Below, one piece after another: positions 40,845-53,238 of a stretch of 64,000 bases of DNA; the first letter of the stretch is position 1; every line of letters begins with the position of its first letter. The DNA is taken from contig JAOPHQ010005139.1 in NCBI GenBank assembly GCA_030340625.1, forward strand, positions 38,501-102,500, given 5' to 3'. The notes under the pieces were generated by a model that had not been told where the DNA came from, ran no database searches, and saw nothing but the letters and a program-made list of their open reading frames with translations. A program made the position numbers and the translations under genes. The DNA comes from Merluccius polli (Eukaryota; Chordata; Actinopteri; Gadiformes; Merlucciidae).

Positions 40845-43800
40845 CTGAGGGGGGACATCAGATAATAGATTGAGCCCTGGTCAGCGGCCACCCAGTAGCT
40901 CTACTTTTATCTTGGCAGGTCTCTTCATTTTGTTATGGTGCCACACCAAAATGACCACACGCTATATATGAATATAGAAAGAAAGTTGGCATCAACTGAC
41001 AACCGGCATTGGTCACCGGTAATTGTTTCTAATTCTTATATAGTTCTATGACTTGGCCTGTACCAGCTGGTAGGCGCCACTTCTGTGGATTCTGTGGATG
41101 GATTTTGAAATGGCTCGTGATGACTGATGCCCCTAGCAGCCCTTATACGCGCAGTGTCTCGGTATGAGGGGAGCGCTTGTTTCGACCCACCTGTCGGCCT
41201 TGGTTCCTGAAGAACTCCCCAGTGTTCTGGATGACCTGCTGGTCCGACAGGAGGCTGTAGGGCTGCTCCTTACACAGCGTGAACACCTCCCACAGCGTCA
41301 CACCAAACGCCCACACGTCACTCGCCATAGTGAACTTCCCCTACAGCAGGAAGAGGGTTAGACAGTATTAGACAGAAGTAGCTAGATAGCATTAGATAGT
41401 AGTAGTTAGATAGTATTAGATGGTAGGAGTTAGATAGTATTAGATAGTAGTAGTTAGATAGTATTAGATGGTAGGAGTTAGATAGTATTAGATAGTAGTA
41501 GTTAGATAGTATTAGATAGAAGTAGTTATATAGTATTAGATGGTAGGAGTTAGATAGTATTAGATAGTAGTAGTTAGATAGTATTAGATAGAAGTAGTTA
41601 TATAGTATTAGATAGTAGTTAGATAGTATTAGATAGTAGGAGTTATTAGATAGTAGTAGTTAAATAGTATTAGATAGAAGTAGTTAGATAGTATTAGATA
41701 GTAGTAGTTAGATAGTATTAGATAGTAGTAGTTAGATAGTATTAGATAGAAGTAGTTATATAGTATTAGATAGTAGTAGTTAGATAGCATTAGATAGTAG
41801 TAGTTAGATAGTATTAGATGGTAGGAGTTAGATAGTATTAGATAGTAGTAGTTAGATAGTATTAGATAGTAGTAGTTAAATAGTATTAGATAGAAGTAGT
41901 TAGATAGTATTAGATAGTAGTAGTTAGATAGTATTAGATGGTAGTAGTTAGATAGTATTAGATAGTAGTAGTTAGATAGTATTAGATAGTAGTAGTTAAA
42001 TAGTATTAGATAGTAGTAGTTAGATAGTATTAGATAGTAGTAGTTAGATAGTATTAGATAGAAGTAGTTATATAGTATTAGATAGTAGTAGTTAGATAGC
42101 ATTAGATAGTAGTAGTTAGATAGTATTAGATGGTAGGAGTTAGATAGTATTAGATAGTAGTAGTTAGATAGTATTAGATAGTAGTAGTTAAATAGTATTA
42201 GATAGAAGTAGTTAGATAGTATTAGATAGTAGTAGTTAGATAGTATTAGATGGTAGTAGTTAGATAGTATTAGATAGTAGTAGTTAGATAGTATTAGATA
42301 GTAGTAGTTAAATAGTATTAGATAGTAGTAGTTAGATAGTATTAGATAGTAGGAGTTAGATAGTATTAGATAGAAGTAGATAGTATTAGATAGTAGTAGT
42401 TAGATAGTATTAGATGGTAGTAGTTAGATAGTATTAGATAGTAGTAGTTAGATAGTATTAGATAGTAGTAGTTAAATAGTATTAGATAGTAGTAGTTAGA
42501 TAGTATTAGATAGTAGTAGTTAGATAGTATTAGATAGTAGTTACATAGTATTAGATAATAGTTAGACAGTATGGACAGGATGAACCTCCTAATTATTATT
42601 CATTAGATAGACATCATGCCCTTAAACCCTTCTTAGAGAACAGTATGAGTATACTTCTTGTCGTGTTGTTTCCTCTGTATTGACATTTTGCAACCTTTCA
42701 TTAGTACGATCATTTGGTTTCATAATTATCATTTCCACAGACCAGCTTCTTGGTGGGTTGTACCAAATGGTAGGCTGACACAGGCTGGGTACTTGTGACT
42801 TGTGATGTCATAAGTGGGTACTGACCAGCAGGATGCTCTCCCAGGCCATCCATCGGATGGGCAGCACAGCGCGACCCTGGATGCGGTAGTAGTCGCTGCT
42901 GTAGAGGTTGCGGCTCATGCCGAAGTCAGCGATCTTGATGGTGAGGCGGCGGTCGAGCAGACAGTTCCTGGTGGCGAGGTCGCGGTGCACAAAGTTCAGC
43001 GACGCCAGATACTTCATCCCTGAGGAGATCTGGACCGACATATGGAGCAGGTCCGACAGACTGGAGACCAGAGACAGGAATAGCGTTCAATAAGGGTGTT
43101 GTTAGCATGTGTTAGTCTGATGTAAATACATTTAGTGTATGTTGATAATGTGTTTTAGCATGTTGTATTTAACTATGTTGTTAGCATGTTTTGCTGCAAT
43201 TTTTTTATCTGACAGAGGTTATGTTGTTAGCGTGTGTTAGCATGTGTTAGCATGTGTTAACGTGTGTTAACGTGTGTTAGTGTGTGTTAGTGTGTGTTAG
43301 CGTGACTTCTTTACCTGAGAGAGGATATGTTGTTAGTGTGTGTTAGCGTGACTTCTTTACCTGAGAGAGGATATGTTGTTAATGTGTGTGTTAGGATGAC
43401 TTCTTTACCTGACGGAGGGTATGTTGTTAGTGTGTGTTAGCGTGACTTCTTTACCTGATGGAGGGTATGTTGATGTTGTTAGTGACTTCTTTACCTGACG
43501 GAGGGTATGTTGTTAGTGTGTGTTGACGTGAATTCTTTACCTGACAGAGGTTATGTTGTTAGCGTGTGTTAGCATGTGTTAGCGTGTGTTAGCATGTGTT
43601 AACGTGTGTTAGTGTGTGTTAGTGTGTGTTAGGATGACTTCTTTACCTGACGGAGGGTATGTTGTTAGTGTGTGTTAGCGTGACTTCTTTACCTGATGGA
43701 GGGTATGTTGATGTTGTTAGTGACTTCTTTACCTGACAGAGGGTATGTTGTTAGCGTGTGTTAGCGTGCTCTCGATCTCCCGCTGGGACAGGAACATGTT

Positions 43801-46800
43801 GAGGTCTCCGTTCTCCATGTATTCTGTAACCATGCACAGTGGGTCGGACGCCACGCACACACACAGCAGCTGGATGATGTTGGGGTCACTCAGCCGAGAC
43901 ATGATCTTTATCTCTTTCAGGAAGTCGTTCCTAGTGGACGAGAGCCTGGAGTTAATAGTTAGCCTGGAGTTAGCAGTTAGCCTGGAGTTAGCAGTTAGCC
44001 TGGAGTTAGCAGTTAGCACGGAGATAGCAGTTAGCACGGAGATAGCAGTTACAGGGTTCCCAAGTTGCAAAAACTCATTTCCGGGAGCCCCCAACGGGGG
44101 GGGGGGGGGTGCTATCAAAGATTTTTGTTGGGGGGGGGGGGGTGCTAGCGGAGATTTTTGTTGAGCGGGGGGGGCGGGGGGGGGGGGGGGGGGGGGGGGC
44201 TATCGAAGATTTTTGGCGGGGGGGGGGGGGGGGGGCGGATTTCCGAGAGATTGTACATGATTTGCTTGCATCAGGGAGACGCTATTGATTTGCGGGAGAC
44301 TCCCGGAACTTCCGGGAGACTTGGGATGTCTACAGTTAGCCTGGAGGTAGCAGTTATCCTAGTGTTAGCAGTTAGCCTGGAGTTTGCAGTTAGAAAGGTG
44401 TAAGCAGTTAGCCTGGAGTTAAGATAAGCTAAGATTAGCCTTTATTGTCTTAGGAGAAAATTGTCTTGGGCATTCGAAAAAACAGGTAAATGTAGCAGCA
44501 CACAGCCTCTCCATACACACACAATATATATACAGACAGTTTTCTGTGGCAGTTTGTCAAAGATCAGACATGTTACTTGTGGAGTACCTCAAGGTAGCCG
44601 TTTAGACGCATGTAGACAGACAAATAGGTAGACAGATAGACACAGGTAGACAGACAGACAGACAGACAGCCAGCTAGCCAGTCAGCCAGGTAGACAGATA
44701 GGCAGACAGACAGACAGACACAGGTAGACAGACACACAGACAAACAGGTACCTGGCCTGGCTCGTGGCGTCGGCTCTCAGCTGCTTGACGGCCACCAGGA
44801 CAGCTCCTCCAGGTAGCCCCTCCCCCTCACACAGGTGGACCTGGGGGAGGGAGGGAGGGAGGGAGGGGGAGGGAGTTAAAATGAAAACTAAAATCTTCCC
44901 ACAGAGCCAGGGTGTTAGACAAGGATGCAGACTGCAGACTCCTCTCATTTAGTTGCAACTTCACCAATGTTGAACAGGCTCCACCCCGTTACATAGACAT
45001 GTTTGCACCATATGACCAATCGCAAACATGGACAAGTCTACCAGAGCCGTATATTTTACCCAAGATGAGCAACCTTTCCTTCCTAGCTGGCAAGAAATGG
45101 CCAACTGTGTGAATGCCTAACTTAATAGCCTCATCAATATCACCAACTGATCATTAAGGCACATAGATCTGACTATAATTAAAATTGTATATTCCAATAC
45201 ATAAATGTGTTGCTTTGATTCTTATGGCGTGTAAGACAATTTTAGCCTTATTCTTTCAGCTGCAACCCCGGCAGTGTTAAACGGTCTTAGGAGCAAACAA
45301 ATATAAAAACATAATTCAAACTTTGACGTATCGCGCTGGCAACATACGGCTCAAGATGCTGACAAAGATGAGCCATTCCCTCCGAATCTGTATCTTTTAT
45401 ATAGATACCGGTCAGGGGAGGACAAAGAGTTTAGTCGGGCTCTAAAAACTCTTCGTTCTAAGACACCCTCTCACTATTCACACACCCCATGGGGTCTTCT
45501 ATGAATGGTGATGCCATTTTCCAAGAGAATTGATTGGTCAGTAGCTTTTATACGTGTTGAACTGTTATCTCCAACATAACCTGCTCCGGAGCAGGTTAGG
45601 TGAGCAGCATAAGTTACCATTGCGATGTACCCGGGCAAAAAGTGAACCATCGTTGTGACACTGAAAACCCAGGGTTAAACCTGAAGGTACCTTGCTAACC
45701 CTTCATAGTACAGGCCTCTGGATGGCTCTGGGTTCTGACCCGTCAGCATAACATTGTCATCACACACACCTCTCCGAACTGGCCCTCCCCCAGCTTCTCG
45801 CGGAAGACGAGGCGTTGGCGTGGAAACTCAGCAGCAGAGATGTCTTGGCGTGTCAGAGAGTCGACGGTGAGCGCTGGCACGGCGTACATGTTGCTACCAG
45901 TTACGCCCTGCAGACGCACAACGTCCGTCTCTGCGTAGTGTGGCGCGTTGCTATGGAAACACTGATGGGGTGTACACTGGGTGATGTCAGGCTCAGCGTA
46001 CCCTCCCCCGCAACCTGAAGGTTAACACACACACACTCATATAAACATACACACTCATAACACACACTCTCACGTTACCCATATCATCATATTCACTAAC
46101 AGAGTCTCTCCTGGCATCACTAAAACATTCATTACCAATACAAATTAAAATGACTTCCTTGTACCGACTCTGCCAGAGAGTGTTTAGTGTGCGTCACATA
46201 TGTAGACAATGACAATATAACAATGTGCGTCGGTCAGCATAGAGTTTGTGGACAACATAACTATGAATTGCCATACAAGTACTTTACAAAATGTCTTATC
46301 CCCACAGTGACCAATGTGCAATATTGCTATTGTTTAGTGGCAGGCGCACACATGCTAAATGGTTTAGAAGATTCTATAGGTCTAGAAGATTCTATAGGAA
46401 GGTTCTAGAGGTCTAGAAGGTTCTATAGGAAGGTTCTATAGGAAGGTTCTATATGGAGGTTTTATAGGTCCAGAAGGTCTACAAGGTTCTATAGGAACGT
46501 TCTACAGGTGAAGAAGGTTCTATTGGAAGGTTCTATAGGTCTAGAAGGTTCTATAGGGAGGTTCTATAGGTGGTATAGGTCCTACCGGAGGTCTCTGCGC
46601 TCTGCGACAGCTCTGGTAGTTTGTTCCTCAGCGCAGCAGGGTTCTGGTACTGAGGATCCAGCAGGAAAACCCTCTCATAGTGGGGGTCCGAGGGGACTGC
46701 TACACAACCAACAGTAGCCATGTGACGTGTTACTAACATAATGTCATGTGTTGTCATGTCAAGTAACAAGTTACCATTACAGGTTAAAGGTTTTGAATGT

Positions 46801-49800
46801 TCACATACTGTTCACATAGCGCTTCTCATATGTATGTGAACATAACAGTATGTGAATGTTCAAAAACTATTATTTGAGAAGAGTATTGTTGATTATTGTT
46901 TCCAAACACCAAAACAGCTGTTTTGTACCATGAAGGAACCATTTGTTTCTTTATGGTAGCTTGCTGTCTGCTTGTTGTTATGCGTGTTGTTAGTCTGTAT
47001 GGATAAATCTTTTCTTAACAATATAACCAAAGTGCTTTAAACCATAGACTGCATGCTTTAAACATACTAATCAGAAACGATGCGAATAAACAAGGAGAAA
47101 AGTAGAGTGTAGTGTGTGAGAAGTTGACAATGATATAATATTATTTAACTTACCACCTTGACAACGGGTTGACAGCGAACCCCAACTATTGTGTGTTAGC
47201 TTTGGATTAGCCGATGGCTGGTTGGATGATAGGTTAGCATGCAGCTGGTTGGTTAGCATGGACGTGATTGGTTGATAGGTTAGCATGGAGCTGGTTGGTT
47301 AGCATGGAGCTGGTTGGATAGGTTAGCATGGAGCTGGTTGGATAGGTTAGCATGGAGCTGGTTGGATAGGTTAGCATGGAGCTGGTTGGATAGGTTAGCA
47401 TGGAGCTGGTTGGATAGGTTAGCATGGAGCTGGTTGGATAGGTTAGCATGGAGCTGGTTGGATAGGTTAGCATGGAGCTGGTTGGATAGGTTAGCATGGA
47501 GCTGGTTGGATAGGTTAGCATGGAGCTGGTTGGATAGTTTAGCATGGAGCTGCATATATTGCTTTTTCAACTCGGTTTCTGGATGTGTTTGTGGGTTCAT
47601 GTACATCTGGGGTCAGAAGCTATACTGCCGCCGTGTACGCAGCTCTGCAGAGATCCACGTTGTGACTCAGAGACGTGACAGATCTTCGCAAACATGATGT
47701 ACGCAGAACTGTAAATTCAGCGTTATGCTGCACATTTTTTTTGTTATTAATCAACGTCATAAACTGCAGAGCCATCGGCGAGTTTCGTTTGAGTGTGCAG
47801 CTTAGTCTATAAGCACTTTATAAATGCTATTAATTATTATTATTATTATTATTATTATTAGTCCTAGGTTACAGTGATACTCAGCGTCATTAAATGCCGT
47901 CATTAATTGCATACTGATTATCATAATAAACATGGCTCCAGTGGCCCCTGAACCAATCACAGCTCAGTGTGTGTACCTGTGGCTGTGGGGGGGGCTGCAC
48001 GGGGGGGCACAGGGGGGGTCCGGAGGACGATGGTGTCACTGCAGGACGAGAGGCGGACTGTCACATCTTCATCCAGGATCTGACGAGGAGCCTGGATACA
48101 TAGGAAATATAATAAGTACATAAAGTACATTAAGTACAATAAAGTAAAAAGATGAAAAGGTCTATGGTAAGTCTTCCCTCTGGGACACAAGATAAGCCTG
48201 ATTGGCTGGACTGAGGGGGGGGCAGAGCTGGTACCTTCTCCAGAACCTTGCAGACATACTGACACCACAGGATCAGGAAGATGATGACCACCAGAAGCAG
48301 GATGATGGTCACCAGGCAGCCAATCAGAACTGGCGTGTTGCTGTCCTCTGGCTGGTCATTGGTTGGATTGGTTGCTATGGAAAAGGGGGCGGGGGTAGAA
48401 AGGGACAACAGTAAAACAATGGCTGCGGTTGGAAACAAGGTAACTTGTTACCATTAGTTACCATTTCAGCATTTATATTGGCTGCCAATAAAGTAATCAT
48501 GACTCCTATTGGCTTCTAGTTGCATCCTCTATGACTCTCCTTCTGGGGGTCGAAGGTTACAGAGAGGCTGTTGAGGAGGGGATGAAAGGTGGAAGGTCAT
48601 ACCTGTGACTGCGCTGATTATCATGGCGTCGTGCTGGTCGGGGGGGAGGGGCGTGGCTGTTGGGACCGGCTGAATGGGAAGTACAGTGTCCTCTAGGGAA
48701 CAAACAGAGTCAGGGTTTAGTGTGTCTTTATAGCAGGGGTCGGGAACCTTTTTTGCCTTGAGAGCCACTTTTACAAAAAAAAAATAAATAAATCTCAGAA
48801 GAGCCACATAAAGACGGTTACAAGCAAAAGTTTGGATATTTAACTTACATAGGATATGTTGCTGCAAATTGTGCATGGTGAGTGTCGAAGTAAATTTTTT
48901 TTTTGTGCCCCCGCGGTTGTTGACGGAGGGGGGGGGGGGGGGGTGCTGCGCGATTGTTGCCGGGGGGCTCTCCCCCCTGGGCCCCGGTTGCACCGTCGAT
49001 AGTTACGCCATTGATCGTTTCATGGACGCAATTTTCTCATTACATAACAGACAGATCGCACTTCCAGCTCTTTCCACGAACGCAATCTGTCCAATCGGGC
49101 TGAAAGTTGCGGACTTTCTTTTCGGGCTTTTTCCTTTTTAACATTTTGATTAGCGCCAGGGGTGGACTGGCCATCGGGGCCGACGCACATATTTGGGCCC
49201 AGGACTGAAAATAAAGTAATTTGGCCCAACCGGAGGCGGTGTGTTACGATCGCGCCCCCCCCCCGGTCGGTCTTCGGACCGGTGTGTGTTACGCGCATCC
49301 CGCGCATTACTCAGATAGACTGTACTGCCTATTTGCCACGAAGCCTTGTCATTATAGGGCCAGCGTGCGTGCGTGTGTGTGTGTGCCGCGTGTTGGGAGA
49401 GTCGGGTTGATTAAAAAAAATACGGTTTTCTCCGAATGTAATGACGTGTTTCAATCGACACAGCTCTCCCCTAGTATTGACTGTTATTTTAGCATTATAT
49501 TAGGGTAGACCTAGTCTGATTCCTTGATTACATTTTTTCCCCCCCCCTCAACTAATTTCGTCCGAGAGCCCCGGCCGTCGGCAAAAGAGCCACATGTGGC
49601 TCGCGAGCCATAGGTTCCCGACCCCTGCTTTATAGGGTGTGTGTGTGTGTGTGTTTATAGTGTGTGTGTGTGTGTAGCGTGTATAGCGTGAGTTTAATGG
49701 GAATAGTGTGTATAGTGTTTATAGTGTGTATAGTGTATGTGTTACTTTGTATAGTGTGTGTAACTGTGTATTGCGTATATAGTGTGTACAGTGTGTAACT

Positions 49801-50199
49801 TATAGTGTGTATAGTGTGTAAAGTGTATGTGTATAGTGTATATACAGTGTGTATAGTGTGTAAAGTGTGTGTGTGTGTGTAACTGTGTATAGTGTGTGAG
49901 TGTGTACCGGACAGGAAGGAGATCTCGCTGAACATCATCCACACGTCAGCGAAGTAGAACTGGCATCGGAGGGCGGCGGCGGCGCGGCGGCCCAGCGGCA
50001 CAGTCACGTAGCGAGCGCTCGGGTTGCGGTCGTCCAATACCGTGTGGAACACCACAGGCTCGGTCTCCCAGCCCCCCGGGAGGTGGGGCTTGAACCAACA
50101 GGACACCGAGGAGAAGATCTTCACGCCACGAGAGAACATGTTGTTACTATGGACCTAGAGAGACAGAGAGAAAGAGAGAACGTGTTGTTACTATAGACC

Positions 50200-50266
<67 letters not shown>

Positions 50267-52765
50267 TCATTGAGGTGAAGTTTCTCTGGCGATCGAACAC
50301 GAACTCCATCTCTACATATCCCAGGGTGCTTATGGAGTCGTTCCTCCAGCCCAGGTAGTCATAGCCGGGCCAGCCGTGGTACTGCCGCGTCAACAGGAAG
50401 TCATCCTGGCCAATCACACCATCCGTCAGCTGGCCCAGCCCCCCAGACAGCCTCCTATTGGAGTAGACACCAGTCAGTCACCAGGAAACAGGAATTTGTG
50501 AAGCCTAGCAATGAAGTTAAATGGTTCATTTTGGGTGTGGGGAACGTTTAGTAAAATACTTTGTGTGTAGAATTTAGTGGCATCTAGTGGAACGGACTTG
50601 GAAGAAATAATATAATATAGAGAATATCATATTCATAAGTATGTTTTAATTAGTGTATAATCCCATGAAAATAAGAATCACGTTGTGTTACCTTAGAATG
50701 AGCCCTTTATATCTACATGGGGAGTGGGTCCTCTTCCACAGAGCCCGCCATGTTGCACCGCCATGTTTCTACAGTAGCCCAGAACGGACAAAAGGCTCTA
50801 GAGTAACGTCGGCAATAAAACGCTACCACAATGCGAAACAATTAAAGTCATAACTGCTATCTTACTTGTAAGCTATGACCTGTAGTTGAACGGACTAAAC
50901 TAAATACAATTTATAAATGTATGAAGCAACCTCATCATTTGTCACTTGGCTACTCGATGCTGTCGTAAACGATGAGATCATTTTGGAAATACCTGCTGGC
51001 ACCTTACAGGCCAGTACAAGCCCTTAAGTTTAGGGGTTTAGGGGTTAGAGGGTTAGGGTTTATGGGTTAAGGGTATAGAAGGTTAGGGTTTAGGAGTTAG
51101 AGGGTTAGGTTTATGGGTTAAGGGTATAGAAGGTTAGGGTTTAGGAGTTAGAGGGTTAGGGTTTATGGGTTAAGGGTATAGAAGGTTAGGGTTTAGGAGT
51201 TAGAGGGTTAGGGTTTATGGGTTAAGGGTATAGAAGGTTAGGGTTTCGGAGTTAGAGGGTTAGGGTTCAGGGGTTTTAGGGTTTAGGGGTTTAGGTTAGA
51301 GGGTTTAGGGGTTAGAGGGTTTGGGTTTACCTTGACCTTAGGCCTGTGGCTCTGATCTCAATAGTGATGAAGGCTTTTGAGTGATTGGTCAAACAAATCC
51401 TGACTGATACGGTTCAGGGCCTGCTCGACCCGATGACATTTGCATATCGGGTGGATGATGCTACTACTACTTTATTAATTATCTTTAACTATCTCGAGGG
51501 TACAAAAACTCATGCGTTAAGAGTTTTATTTGTAGAAATCTCCTTAGCTTTACAATCCAACCACACATTTTAGCTAGCAAACTGGGAACGGTGATCAACT
51601 ACAACTTGAACCATGACCTTAACACATCTGCAATCTGCAAAAAGGGCCTGCAGAGACTTCACAATCTGCGCAGACTGAACACTTTTAATTTGGACAAGAC
51701 AATGATGGCTTTATTTTACAAATATTTTATTGAGACCATTTTTAACCTTTTGCTTAATGTCATGGTATGGGAACCTCACAGTGCAAAACATAAATCGTTT
51801 GTTCAATATTGTTGAAGTAGCCAGCAAAATCATAATAATTAAATATATTGTTAAAGTAGCCAGCAGAATAACTGGCAGCAACAGCTTTTTTTTAGCAGAT
51901 ATCTGGGATACGATATGAGATACTTAATTAATCTATAAGATAAAGATTTACTTTATTAATCCCACATTGGGGAATTTCTTTTATCACTCAACTTTTTTTA
52001 CACACGCACAGGCCTGAAATACATGCACACACACAAATACAGACAGGCCTATAGACATGCAAGGAGAGATGGTGGAGTGATAGGCAGTGCCCAGGAGGTG
52101 AACTGGCACCTCTCCAGCCACCAGTCCACACTCCGTACTGTGGTCCGTGCTGGACTTGAACCAGCGACCCTGTGGTTCCCAAGCCAAGTCTGAGCTACTG
52201 CCGCCCAGACAATTTCTGCAGAAGGTATGTCAATCTTGGCCAGCTCTGACCACCTACTCTTGGAGGAATTCATTCTTCTACCTTCTGGGCGGAGATATGG
52301 CCCTCCAGGGTCAAAAGTAATAGGTTTAAATTTCCTTTTCTTCCAAGTGCAATAAATGCGCTTAATTTGCACTAAACCTTGATTGCACTGCTCAGCACAC
52401 CTTTACTATGGCTACGATACCAATGGCTTGATACTTTTAACAAACATATATTTTTTTCTTAGGTTGTTTGCTGTAACTGTTGTGATTAATGTCCAATGTC
52501 ATTTTTATGTTGTCTTTGTGTTTCTTCTGCAAATCAAATTTCCCCTCGAGGGACAATAAAGTGAACTTTATGGGTTAGGGTTGAGAAGCAGCGAGCATGT
52601 GTAAGCATGTATTGTTGACAGGGTAAAGGAGGGAGAGAGTAAAGGCAGACCTTCTCTGGTGCGTTCCGTCGTAGATGGAGTCGTTGAGGCTGGCGATGGG
52701 GAAGCCAGGAGGTATCATCAGCTGACCTTCTGCACTGTTGTAGGACACCAGACCATCTGGAATAT

Positions 52766-52800
<35 letters not shown>

Positions 52801-53199
52801 TACATATATATATTGGAGTATGAAGGTCTTTGATGTGTATATATGTAATATATAACATAATGTGTGTGTGTGTGTGGGTGTGTGTGTAAGTGTGTGTGTG
52901 TGTGTGTGTGTTTGTATAGTGTGTATAGTGTGTGTGTATAGTGTGTGTGTGTGTATAGTGTGTGTATAGTGTGTGTATAGTGTGTGTGTATAGTGTGTGT
53001 GTGTGTGTGTGTGTGTATAGTGTGTGAGAGTGTGTGTGTGTGTATAGTGTGTGTGTGTGTGTGTGTGGGTATAGTGTGTATAGTGTGTGTGTGTGTGTGT
53101 ATAGTGTGTGAGTGTGTGTGTGTGTGTGTGTGTGTATAGTGTGTGTGTATAGTGTGTGTGTGTGTGTGTGTGTGTGGGGGGGGGGGGGTATAGTGTGTA

Positions 53200-53238
<39 letters not shown>

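Noticed and set aside
52138..52207. tRNA gene on the minus strand
   Set aside because: The anticodon arm is disrupted and no acceptor stem pairs, so it is best read as a SINE fragment.
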